Shown one piece after another: positions 22,261 through 32,426 of a DNA stretch of 64,000 bases (position 1 is its first letter; each line of letters opens with the position of its first letter). Under the pieces are notes generated by a model. That model made no database searches and was not told where the DNA came from. It saw nothing but the letters and a program-made list of their open reading frames with translations. Origin of the DNA: Cryptomeria japonica (Eukaryota; Streptophyta; Pinopsida; Cupressales; Cupressaceae); assembly GCF_030272615.1 (NCBI RefSeq), contig NC_081406.1, positions 192,331,891-192,395,890 on the forward strand, written 5' to 3'. Position numbers and translations under genes: made by a program.

Positions 22261-22568
22261 AGCGCTATTTTACCACCAAAAGCGCTAGTTTCCCAACAAT
22301 AGCGCTACAACCCTAACACAAGCGCTCAATATGTTATACAAAAGTGCTCAAACTACAACAGCGCTAAAACAACTACATAGTAGCGCTACTTGAAATCAAT
22401 AGCGCTCAATTAAGCCCTCAATAGCGCTTATTAATCAACAGTGCTTAAACTTGCATGCAATAGCGCTACAACAAAACAAACACGCTCAAACAATGGGGCA
22501 ATAGCGCCATTGCCATGCAGTAGCGCTAGTTCATGGAGCAAAAGCGTCAAAACCGTAGTTCCAACGCT
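22261..22568 (-). repeat. AGCGCT array, about 20-bp period (3' copy, inverted)
   Basis: Exact AGCGCT occurs at 22261, 22281, 22301, 22321, 22360, 22382, 22401, 22423, 22462 and 22522. Variants (AGTGCT, CACGCT, AGCGCC, AGCGTC, ACGCTC) fill nearly every other 20-bp slot up to about 22565. Flanks read CAATAGCGCT or CAAAAGCGCT, the reverse complement of the 5' array. It lies wholly inside the proposed intron of the antisense PMD gene. Confidence 0.9.
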
Positions 22569-22816
22569 CTTGCTCCGACTTGACTTGGACTCGGCTAAAA
22601 ACCTATCAAAAATGCATAAAAATTAAAATTTCGAATTTGCGTACCGCTGGTCCATAGTCGTCTGGGCGCTGGAACCGTCGAACTCGCTCAAATCTGTGCT
22701 CAGTGATCGGTATCGGCATCCTGACTGTTGCTCGCTCCTCCAAAATGTCCCTATCAGAGCTCTGATTTCCAAATGGTCGCGGCCACAAATGATCCTGTTT
22801 TCATCCCTTTCACCCC

Positions 22817-22823
22817 ATTTATA
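22817..22823 (-). promoter_or_regulatory. TATA box of the antisense PMD gene
   Basis: The minus strand reads GGGTATAAATGGGG, a strong TATA match. A start near 22790 would place the first ATG (22719) about 70 nt downstream. It is 314 bp inside the 3' LTR boundary, so it is separate from the LTR promoter. Confidence 0.65.
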
Positions 22824-22829
22824 CCCTTC

Positions 22830-23123
22830 GCCGTCACCGTAACTTCTCCCCGCTCACCGTCGTGGTCCCCGTGAACTTCCCGAGCCCCCCATTTCCCCAT
22901 TTTTCCCCCGTTTTCTTCTATTTTTCACCCATATGGCTAACTTCTTCTCTTCTACCACCCTGCCAATTTTCATTTTTTTTCGAGAGATCGCCCGATTTTT
23001 TTTTGAAATTTTTCGACCCATCTCTCGAGGGGGCATACCACCCATTAAATTAACATTTTATGGGGCATTTTCTTCACACCGGTTTTTCTTTCTTTGAAAT
23101 GACGCGATAAACTGCACCATCTC
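22830..23123. other. GC-richer segment between PMD promoter and 3' LTR
   Basis: Pyrimidine-rich on the plus strand (CCCCATTTCCCC and similar). No coding signal; it would be the upstream region of the antisense promoter. Confidence 0.5.
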
Positions 23124-23136
23124 AAAGAGGGGCAAA
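23124..23136 (+). promoter_or_regulatory. polypurine tract of the Tat element
   Basis: AAAGAGGGGCAAA directly abuts the 3' LTR, as expected for the plus-strand DNA primer. A similar AAAGTGGGGGCTAAA precedes the 3' LTR of the gag-protease element. Confidence 0.85.
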
Positions 23137-24528
23137 TGTAGTCACACAAATCTGTCCAGCTTAATTAAATAAATAAACACTATTTATTTGATTAAAAAAT
23201 CCACTAGCCATGAATTAATTAAATTAATATTTAATTAATTCATCCCCAAACATTCTTCTATTAATTAAATAAATTATTCAATTTATTTTAATTAATTCAT
23301 TAAATCAAATTCCAATCAATTAAATAAATAAAATCTATTTATTTAATTAAAATCCCCTTTTTCCTCTTTTAAATAAATTAAATAAAATATTTATTTAAAT
23401 CATTATCCCCCCCACTTGCATTTTCCTACAAATGCAACTTGCACACATTTATTGGAATAAATGAATTTTTATTTTAATAAAATCTTATTTTCCCTCACCC
23501 ACCAAATCCACTTGCAAAAACATAATCCCCTTCTAGATTCTTCTAACCCCTTCCTAATTAGCCTAATCCATCCCCTAATTATTGTCACATTCCTAAGCAA
23601 AATGGAGTCACTTCTCAAAGACTCCAAAGTCTTTGAAAAGCATTTAATGCTTTGTGTGTTCAACAAATTAACCCCCAAAGTCCTCCAAGACCACTAATGG
23701 CTCTTACATGACCATTTATGGCTCTTACATAACCATTTATGGTTATTTCAAACTTTTCCCCCCAAACATTTATTGTTTTGACCATATTCATCCATTTCAC
23801 ATTTGCACAAGAGTTTATCCATTGGATAAAAGCTTTATTCTTTGAATAAAGAGTTTATTCATTCAACCAACCTTGACTTTAACTCCCAAAGTCATGTCAA
23901 GCATTTAATGCTTATTCCCTCCCCTCTCAACCTATCTCACATTGACACTTGTCATCCTGGGATTGGGTTGAAAGCCCTCACATGGATTTGAAATCATTCA
24001 ATCCCGACCCTTGTTGAGATTGCTCAATCTCAACCATCCATTGCTCCATTTTTCCTATAAATAGAGCCCATTTCTTCATAATCCAGATCCTGAAAACTTG
24101 TATGCATTTAAGCTATAGGCATTTTAAGAGACCATTTTAGCATAATCAACTAATATCTTGTCATTTTGGATAAAATAAATCATTTTTAGTATCAATAGCA
24201 TAGTATTAGCTTTTCATTTCACATTTGGAGCACAATACTACAATCTCAATCCTCCATAAGCATCCATAGTGCAAAAAGTTGCTGAGAGCTACACTATTTT
24301 GGAACTTGGAGAGGAGAGGAACAAGGGAGAAAGAGCTAAGAGCATGTTAGGAGGTATTTGGAGATGCCTCATCATATTTGCTTCTTTAGTTAAATGTGCT
24401 TTCATGTTTTTAGTGTCTCTCTTGATATGTCTGTTCAGATTAGTTTTTGATTGACTAACACTAACGTTTTTCTTGTGTCTTTTGTGTTATTTATCTTAGA
24501 CTAACCTTGTCCACTTTGCAGGGCATCA
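23137..24528 (+). repeat. 3' LTR of the Tat element
   Basis: The same length as the 5' LTR (1392 bp) with about 23 hand-counted substitutions, mostly transitions. It ends CATCA before the ACCCT target duplication. Confidence 0.95.
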
Positions 24529-24930
24529 ACCCTCACTTGTTTTATCAAGACAAAAAAAATAATTTTCAAAACTATTGAATGAACTCAAGGATATCAAACC
24601 AATTAATTATACTCATAAGATGAGAGGTTTATCTATTTTGATGTTTCAATCGAGTTCCAAAATCTCATCAAAGGTTCCTCTAAACTTTGACCTCACCAAA
24701 CATTTCACAACTTTTTTTCTTCACTATTTAAAGCAAATTTGACAAAAGAAAAATAGGAAGACACCTTGAAAAATCAATTCAAATTCTTATGTTGAACTCC
24801 AAAAAAAAATAACTAAAATCTATTTGATTGTTGTTTCAATATGACTAGATTCAATATTAAGATTTCTTAACGCAACATTAATTATAAACCCTTTAACACC
24901 ATCTTCCTTTTGTTGAGGAGTTTGAACGAA

Positions 24931-25009
24931 TATTAAGCTCCATAACAATGATAGACATTTTTGAGTTTTAAAAAATATTAAGCTCCATAACAATAAGAGA
25001 CATCTTTTA
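24931..25009. repeat. 45-bp tandem duplication
   Basis: TATTAAGCTCCATAACAA occurs at 24931 and 24976, followed by ATAGACAT or AGAGACAT. Confidence 0.8.
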
Positions 25010-25412
25010 CACAAGATAAAGGGCTCCAAATTTTGTTCAATCACCTTGATTTATACACCACATTTAGTAGGGTCATTGTGAATTCCCATGTATCAAAGTA
25101 GCAATAATGGAAAGATGAGCCAAGTGAGGGGGCTTAGGTTGCACTGATGATGCATGAGATTATGAGAAAATATATTTCATAAAGGGAATATTTCATTAGC
25201 ATGTTCTAAAGCCCATTTCATGTAGTGCATCCTCATTTTTAATTACGATCTTTAGGTACACTTTGTGCCATGATTTTTATTAAAAGATTAATAACACCAT
25301 TTTTTTTTCTCTATAACAATATTGAATCTTTAATATTTCAATCTAATAAAAAACAAAATCAATCTTGTAGATTGAAATATTTTGGAATTTCCAATTGAAA
25401 AAAGATGTCTAA

Positions 25413-25476
25413 GGGGTTGAGCTTAATTTGTTAAAGCATTGAGTTCTCAGTATAGAGACCAAAGTTCAAATCCCCA
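25413..25476 (+). repeat. tRNA-derived SINE head
   Basis: GGGGTTGAGCTTAATTTGTT then AAAGC resembles a tRNA 5' half with an A box, and AAGTTCAAATCCCC matches a B box and T arm. Downstream sequence runs to an A-rich stretch near 25690, and AAAAAAGATG / AAAAAAGGTG flank the unit as a possible target duplication. The cloverleaf is poor, so this is a retroposon rather than a tRNA gene. Confidence 0.6.
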
Positions 25477-27416
25477 AAAAATATTTAATATGAAATTATA
25501 AGTTGTGACTCTTGACCTTCCGTAACTGACAATTTCTAAGTTGCTACTCTTGATCTTCTCTAGGTGGTTTCTAGTGTGGTTGTTTGAAATGATCCATTAT
25601 TAGTCTCATTGTTGTGATTGAAATAGCTTGCATTGGTCTCATATTAATGCTAGTATGAGCATAACATTTGTAAATGATTATAAATATTAAAAAAAGGTGG
25701 GAGACAGTAATTTTAATAGAATGTTTATTACAATCAATGAATTCCCCTTCAATAAATATTCAATTAATTTTTCATAGTAGAACAATTGTAGACTTAGGAT
25801 GACTACTTTAATTCTCACTTCAATATTAATTTTATCTAAGAAATTTATCTATAATAAAAGAACCTTTGCTATCTCTAATGACACACCTTATGTCATACTT
25901 CCTCAAGCTTCCTCTTGAGACCCATCAAAGTTTAGTTCAACATGTTCTCTAGATGAGGGATCCTCTTTACCTATTTTCTCAAAATTTCATTAGGATTAAA
26001 CCTATAAATCCCATGTATGCGAGAGAACAAACACACACTCACACATTTTGTTATATATTATGATATTAGCATTCTATTTTTCTATTATTGAATGTTTTTA
26101 TAGCTTTATATATAAATAATACAATTCTTTTACTATAAGATTAGATGACTTCATTTTTTTTTCTCTCTCTTTAGAGGCTCACTTGATTCTTCCTACATTT
26201 TCATTATTTAATAGGACCAAAGATATCTTCCTAGCCTTTATAATGACTTTCAAAAGGTATTTCTACTAGAGGGCTTCATACAACATTCCTATTTTTAGTC
26301 ATCTCCCTTCATTAGGAAGAGATCCCTAGACCAAATTCCAAGTTTACATTGTTGATAATTTGTGAAGTAATCACAAACCTTGATCCCCATGGCTCATCAT
26401 ATATTTTTTTGTGGCCTTGAAAGACATGAATGCTACTAAGATATTCAAGGATTATCTTTGAAACATGATTTCTTTTATTCCATTTTTCACTTTTTTATTT
26501 TGTATTTTTTGGGGATGTGAAACATATTGTATGTTTTTTAGTCCCATGAATCAATTATAATCTTCCATGATCATTAATACATTAAAAAATCAACTAAAAT
26601 TTCTATATATTATAAGTATTTATCTACATATGATGCCATGAAATGACTATTACACTCTTTGCATCACTAACTTACAAGTTTTAGAATGCCTCTTCACACA
26701 ATAATGAGCGTGACAATAAATACCAATCTTACAAAAAAAATAAAAAAATAAAATAATTATTATTAAATGAATAAAATAAAGATTGTAAATTAAAACGTAA
26801 GTTAGACCCACCATTTTATATGTATTGTATGCATGTGTGTATAAAAAAAAAGATGAGTATCCAAGAACTTTCCTTTCATATGATACTATCTCTTAAAGAC
26901 ATTGCATTTTCAAATCTATAGTATTGTATATTAAATGTTTCAGATCACACTCCTCCACAAGATATAGAGCACAAGAAAACACAATATAATCACAAAGCGT
27001 GTTCACTTCTCTTACTGTCTACCTCTTAATGATGGATAAGAAACATGATCAAAACACTAATTAAAATTTATATATGTAATTAAATCTAATAACATTCAAT
27101 AACTATAATACTACCTCCTCGAAATATAAGTTATGTTTTCCACAAAATACTTATACCCAACCATAAGAACATCAAATTTAGGAACTCACCCCAACTCATC
27201 CCTAACTACTCCGTAATGATGTTCCAACGCACCTGAAAAACCAGGGAGGGAGAGCAATGATTACGATCTCCGTAATGAAAATTTTGAGATAATTAATGGC
27301 CCTAGACAGTAGCCACAGTAGATTAGGTGTCCTGCCTTGCCGTACGGTATGACAAGCTTGAAGAACATTTAAACAATACTGCTTACGGCCCAGGTGGCTT
27401 CATTTCTGTGTTCAAG

Positions 27417-28030
27417 ATGGCAATGCTCTCGGTTGCAGGGGTTTTCTTTTTCATCGCAGCCCTGGCTGCAGCAGATCACCGGTTCGAATCCACTTCCGCG
27501 CCGGGCTTCACATACACGAGGAGAACAATCCCCCACAGGCCTTCTACAGCCATAGCAAACCGCACAGGAAAAGCAGCATGCACTGCAAAGTAAGCAAATC
27601 TTATCACAGATTTCTTCAAGGCAGGCAGTTCAGTCATGATTTGTGTTCTATTTTTCATGATTTATGTCTTTCTTCTCAATATTTTTTAATTTTTGGAAGG
27701 TATTGGGGGATGAATGATCGGAAGGAAGCCTGGCCGCGGATGGTCCCTGTTTCATCAAGCGTGGCGAAGGTTTTCGGGTCTCAGGCTTTGGAGGCTTATG
27801 GCCCTACCCTAACTCTGTTGCAGGCCATGGCAATGAAGGAGGGCAAAAATGATGGCTACAGCAGTCTGATTAAGGAATCTTCTGCAGCTCTTGTCAATGC
27901 GTACGGCCGTCCAGGGTTTCTTTTCACGGCGTGGCGAGTGAAGACTCTGCTCATACAGTCTCTGGTTTCTGAGGAAGCCGCCTCTGCTCAGGCGGCTCGC
28001 TTTCGTATTGCAAATCAGGCATGTTCGTAA
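27417..28030 (+). CDS. small secreted protein resembling protodermal factor 1 family, two exons
   Basis: Exon 1 (27417-27589) encodes a signal peptide MAMLSVAGVFFFIAALAAAD and a short basic, Ser/Thr-rich segment ending in CTAK. A GTAAGC donor at 27590 and an acceptor TTTTGGAAG ending at 27699 join in phase 2, keeping the Lys codon. Exon 2 (27700-28030) begins YWGMNDRKEAWPRM and ends with an Ala-rich helical domain: VNAYGRPGFLFTAWRVKTLL and VSEEAASAQAARFRIANQAC. The predicted product is 167 residues, with no stops or frameshifts. The C-terminal pattern (Y/W start, AAL-N-Y, F-T--V, LVS-AA--QA--F--AN) recalls plant PDF1-like cell-wall proteins of the epidermis, but similarity was judged by eye. 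The farther-upstream ATG at 27327 is less likely because the signal peptide begins at 27417. Role in this plant is unknown. Confidence 0.75.
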
Positions 28031-31024
28031 TCATATAATTTATGTTACAGAATCGTTGCAATTTTGTAAAATTTATTGATCTGTGGAGACGGATTTTGTA
28101 AAATCATTGCAATTTTGGTTTGTGCCTTGTTGCTTAAGGGTTCAGTTCTGCAGACTTTAAATTTGTTTTTAGTGATCTGGTATTTTGCAGTGATACCGTA
28201 GTGCTCTGTTAGGGTTGCTGTTTTGTGGGACCAATGTAATTTTTGGCATGAATACTGTGAAATTCGAAATTTATTATCAGTATTGTCTTTGCTTTTTAAT
28301 TTTGTATTTATGTATTCATTTTTACTTTTACTAGTTATTATATCAGTCAAAATCAGATTAGTTGAACTGTAAGAAAATAGTTTTTTATCTAAAAGTTAGT
28401 AAGAAAGCTACATTTTAACTAACAATTTGTACCAAATAGAAAGATAGATTATAATTTACATGGAATTAGTTTGAATTTTTGAAATTTAAGGTTGAAGAAA
28501 GAATTTTAAAGATGAATATAGATGGAAGTATGCTTTTAAGTAGTTTGTTATATCATATTAAATAAACCTGTAATGGTATGAAGAAAGAATTTTAAAATTA
28601 GTTTGTTATATCATATTGAATACACCTGTTATCTGCCTTTAAATTGTTTGTTATGAAGTGTCGAATAGGCCTTTGCTTATATCACAAGTCTTTGATTGTT
28701 CTGTCAAAAATGGTTCAAAGAGACCCAGAAATCAAATATGACCTTTTTCTTTATAGTTTGACACATCGTTAAAATCTATAAAAAATTGTTTAATATTTAA
28801 GCTTCTTTGAATAAGGGCTTGGTGTCCAAAGATTTACAAATAGGTGGCATGTTGAATGGGTTTAATTGTTAAGGCAATCATCTAGATATATTGTAAGCAT
28901 TGTAAAGGAAAACAGTCTTTTTGAAATATTATTTAGGTTAATCACACAGAATGTGTATAATTTAAGTATAACAAATCAATCCACATTAAATATTTTTAGT
29001 TGTGGATATTGACAATTTTTAAATAAAAATAATATTAAAAAAGTTATTGCAAAGAAGTGTATTTAGTTTTAGGAATGATGGCGTTCAATGAGTTTGTGAT
29101 GCATTTAAATTTGCATGTCTCAAGGTTAGAAGTAGATCTTTGCTGTCTATACTTTGTTTTAGATTTTATAAAGAGATTTTTGTTGTCTATACTTTGTTTT
29201 AGATTTTATAAAGAGATTGTAATTTTTTTTGGGTCACATTTGTGGATCTAGATGGATTCTCTTGTCAAAAATTTGTTCATGAATGTGTGGATCTAATTTT
29301 ACAACTTTTGTAGCTTATTCCAAGTATTTTGGATCCATTCATGTTTGCTATGTTGGGAAGACTAATAGTGTTTAAGAATACCTTTGGGAGGCTACTAAAT
29401 TGCTAAGGGATAAGGCCTCCTAGCACTCCCTGCCCCCCTACCCCCCGTCCCATTGGTGGCTTTATATTTGTGTTAAGGATCAAAGACAACAATCTTCAAA
29501 CATGCAAGTTTTCCATATTGATTATGCATATTATAATTTCTTTTTAGGTTTTCCAACTGAATTGTTCTAGATGTTCTTGTAATGTGAATGCTTTCTTGAT
29601 ATTAAGTATAGACAATGGATACAATTGAATTCTTTTAAGTAAAAGGACACTACAACAAATTATGCAAATGTGTGTTTAGTCATTCATAATGGCTAGTATA
29701 ATGGGCAAGAAGTGGTCAATTTTAAATTTAATATTTTGAATTTTAAAGGTCAAATCCATATACATAGGATTAATTATGAACATGTGGCATTGACGCAAGA
29801 TAAGGGAATTGTAATATTTGTGTTGGGAATCAACAAATGTGGAATATGGAAAGAAGTGTAGAAATGGATAAGGTGTGGTCAAATATTTGGAAATGTGTGT
29901 AAATAGGGACATGTGAAGGATAGGGGAATGAATGCATTAGTTTTCTACAATCCATGAGATTGATTTTTTTATTTTTTGGATTTGATTGTGTATCAATTTT
30001 TTGCATCAAGTTTTGAATCATCCTCTATGATTCATCATCATTGTGCTGTTAGGAATTAAGGTGTCTCAACCTTAGCAATTTTGAGGTATTCATTTATTAT
30101 TATTTCACATTTTTTCATGGTTATTTGGCATTTATTCTATTAACTAATTGTGTTCCTTTATATGGGGTATGAGTTTTATGAATTGATATTTTTGCCACAT
30201 GTCGATGCTTTTAAAAAAATCAAATTATTAATTCTCAATAGATGCCCATCAAGTGGTATATATGGAAAGCCTATTTTAAGAGATGTTATGATGGATTCTA
30301 TGACAACTATAAGGGGTAAAAATGGGGTGGATCATTTTGGGCGTGAGAACTAGTTATTATGACACGTGTATAAGTATTTTTACATAAGCTATTGATAGCC
30401 TATGACACAATTTTTATGACAACTTGTAAGAAGGTGTAATGTCATGTAAGAGACTATGTTTCGAATGTAAGGGTTGTATGATTTTTACTATGGTATTTCG
30501 GAACCTTGTTTTGACCCATGGTAATGTTTTATGGTGGTATTTTGAGCTCCCATGAATCTATATATTATGTATTGAGGGGTTGAGTTGGAGATAGTATGAG
30601 TTATTTTATAGGTACACATGCTACTAAATTAATGCAAGATTGAGAAAATCTCTATGAATTGTAATATCTTTGAAGAAACACAAATTTGCCCTCTTTCTTT
30701 GGAGTTTTTTCTCCGAAAGGATTTCTCTACATAAGCATGGTGTTATGTGTTTGGTTTTCAGTGGTGTTATCTTTTGTTATAGTTGATTTTATTTCCATTC
30801 AATAAACATTGTTAGATTTGATTTACAATTGATTTGAAGCTCCTCTTATATTCTAACATGTGCCATTTTGATGTGTAATTGTATTAAGAAATTATTTCAA
30901 TTGGGCATAGACCTAAAGAAGAACTGAAACTAGTAATGCAAATTTCATCATTACATTTTGTACCCACTTTGAGGTGAATGTGACTTTGAAAATGATAATG
31001 TATCTCAAAGTATCTAACACTCAT
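28031..31024. other. intergenic AT-rich DNA
   Basis: No gene recognised. Short frames at 28045-28350 (minus) and 29676-30021 (minus) lack family motifs. One CACTACAACAAAT motif at 29648 resembles a CACTA-transposon end but has no partner. Confidence 0.6.
29141..29220. repeat. 40-bp tandem duplication
   Basis: TGCTGTCTATACTTTG at 29141 and TGTTGTCTATACTTTG at 29181, each followed by TTTTAGATTTTATAAAGAGA. Confidence 0.95.
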
Positions 31025-31490
31025 TGTTAAAATGTGGCGACTGATCAGCAAAGTACTGTACACTCAGCACGTATCCTCGTCGGGGTCCAGGGCCGAGCCG
31101 AGCCCCGAGCAGGGGTTCGAGGGCGGCAACCCTCGAGAAAAGCGAGGGTTCGGGGGCGAGAGCCCCCGAGGAAAAAAAAAATTTATCGTTTTTCGTTGAT
31201 GAAAATCGACATTGTAATAAAACCCTAAAAAGGCCGACTTTGTCTGTTGCCCTAAAAAACGCATGTTATAAGCGGCTGGGATGCTTGAAGCATCGTAAGG
31301 TTGATGTACTGTTTTTGCTAGATAATAAGAAAGATTGGACAACTGTGTATGGTGGACGTAACCCATTCTGGGTGAACCACGTTAAATCTCTATGTTATCT
31401 ATGTCCTGTTTTATTTCTTTACTTTTTGTATTTAAATCTGCATATAATTGTTAGTTCATATTTGCTTCGGATCTGCTTGAAACCCTAACA
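31025..31490 (+). repeat. 5' LTR of the copia element
   Basis: 466 bp, with a GC-rich block (31090-31175) holding partly duplicated CGAGGGTTCGGGGGCG-type segments. The 3' copy is shorter (432 bp), mainly by loss inside this block. Confidence 0.9.
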
Positions 31491-31492
31491 AT

Positions 31493-31503
31493 TGGTATCA
31501 GAG
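31493..31503 (+). promoter_or_regulatory. copia primer-binding site (initiator Met tRNA)
   Basis: TGGTATCAGAG, two bases after the LTR, is the standard copia primer site. Confidence 0.95.
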
Positions 31504-31550
31504 AGAAGTTTTCTGTAAATTGGCAGGACTTTCAGATTTGAGTGGGAGCA

Positions 31551-32426
31551 ATGGAGGATTCCAAATTCAAGGTCGAAAAGTTTAACAGCCAGAATTATCA
31601 GTTATGGAAAATGCAGATGGAGGATTACCTGTATCAAAAGGATTTGTGGCAGCCATTGGAAGGAAAGGCAAAGAAAGCGACCACAATGTCAGATGAAGAG
31701 TGGGACATTTTAGATAGAAAGGCACTAGGATCCATTTGATTGTGCCTTGCGCCGTCTGTAGCATTCAATATAACAGAGGCAAAAACGACTGTAGATTTGA
31801 TGGCAACATTGGCTAAGTTGTATGAGAAACCCTCGGCTTTGAATAAGGTATTTCTTATGAAGCGTTTGTTTAATTTGAAAATGAGTGAGGAAGGATCTGT
31901 AGCGGAGCACTTAAATGAATTTAATACAATTATCAGTCAATTGTCTTCAGTAAAAATTACCTTTGCAGAAGAGGTTAGAGCTCTCTTGATTTTATGTTCT
32001 TTGCCAGAAAGTTGGAATAGCTTGGTTATGGCTGTAAGTAACTCTGTCTCTGGTAAAAATACTTTGGTATTTGATGATATTGTTAGTGTTATCCTAAGCG
32101 AGGAAATGCGAAGGAAAAGCACAGGGGAGACTCCAACATCATCGGGTAGTGTTTTGAATGTGGAGAACAAAAGAAGATCAAAGGAAAGAGGAAAAGGCCC
32201 TGGGAATGAGAAGTCAAGAGGGAAGTCAAAGAAAGGACGCTCTCAATCTAGAAGAAAGAAAGATTGCTGGTACTGCGAAAAGCCTGGTCATCTAAAGAAA
32301 GACTGTTGGTCTCGGAAAAACAAAGAAGGAGACAAAAATGAAAATGACAGTAAGGAAGCTAATATTGCAAGTAATACTTTACAAGATGCTTTAATCTTAT
32401 GTTTGGATAATGTTAATGATTCCTAG
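31551..32426 (+). pseudogene. gag: copia gag
   Basis: It starts MEDSKFKVEKFNSQNYQLWK, typical of copia gag, and continues through a UBN2-type capsid region ([20 protein letters not shown]). A basic stretch near 32160-32260 precedes a zinc knuckle [14 protein letters not shown] (C-x2-C-x4-H-x4-C). A TGA at 31737-31739 interrupts one frame, and a TAG at 32424-32426 ends it just before the protease, where copia gag-pol is normally continuous. The product would form the particle shell; the copy is broken. Confidence 0.9.

Larger units (their letters stand above)
20011..22719 (-). pseudogene. antisense plant mobile domain (PMD) gene inside the Tat element, intron-bearing, decayed
   Basis: Proposed exons on the minus strand are 22719-22645 and 21974-20011. 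The donor GTACGC at 22644 and acceptor TGTGCAG ending at 21975 join in phase 0. Exon 2 shows the PMD hallmarks: LITALAERWHSETCTFHL and GEMTVTLEDVWRILRIPI (21683-21830), then LHIWAWEHLPVTRP near 21350. PMD (Pfam PMD, related to MAIN/MAIL1) is found in plant nuclear proteins and in some MULE and gypsy elements. A glycine-rich stretch from a GGA microsatellite (about 20760) follows, then a heptad-rich helix (DLEAEVAARD, LRERDSVVERLAELQERV, about 20340-20490) and a Gly/Ser tail ending SGQSGI at 20011. The frame shifts once at the microsatellite. In-frame stops include two near 21900, 21681, 21525, 20877, 20488, one near 20300 and two near 20160. Many could come from CAG, CGA or TGG by a single transition. 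The first ATG below the TATA box is 22719. Function is unknown. Confidence 0.8.
4707..24533 (+). mobile_element. Tat-lineage Ty3/gypsy LTR retrotransposon, 19.8 kb, with antisense PMD gene
   Basis: Two LTRs of 1392 bp (4712-6103 and 23137-24528) begin TGTAG and end CATCA and are flanked by the same 5-bp target duplication ACCCT (4707-4711 and 24529-24533). Inside, in order: primer site, AGCGCT array, long leader, gag, protease, G-patch-like linker, RT, Ty3 RNase H, a second RNase H, integrase, a nested solo LTR, an antisense PMD gene, a second AGCGCT array and a polypurine tract. The second RNase H after the first, and the very long space between integrase and 3' LTR, are known marks of the Tat lineage (including Ogre and Grande). 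A hand count found about 23 mismatches and no gaps between the LTRs (about 1.7 percent), so insertion is fairly recent on a conifer-like clock. The element is not autonomous now: gag and early pol carry stops and a frameshift. Confidence 0.93.
24534..27416. other. intergenic AT-rich DNA
   Basis: No coding signal. It contains the 45-bp duplication at 24931 and the SINE-like segment at 25413. The last 150 bp before 27417 would hold the promoter of the next gene; no clear TATA box was found there. Confidence 0.6.

Noticed and set aside
22261-22568. CRISPR-like regular repeat
   Set aside because: The repeated core is only 6 bp with a 20-bp pitch inside a plant retrotransposon; there are no spacer-length units or cas genes.
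29648-29660. CACTACAACAAAT as the end of a CACTA transposon
   Set aside because: No inverted partner and no transposase were found nearby.
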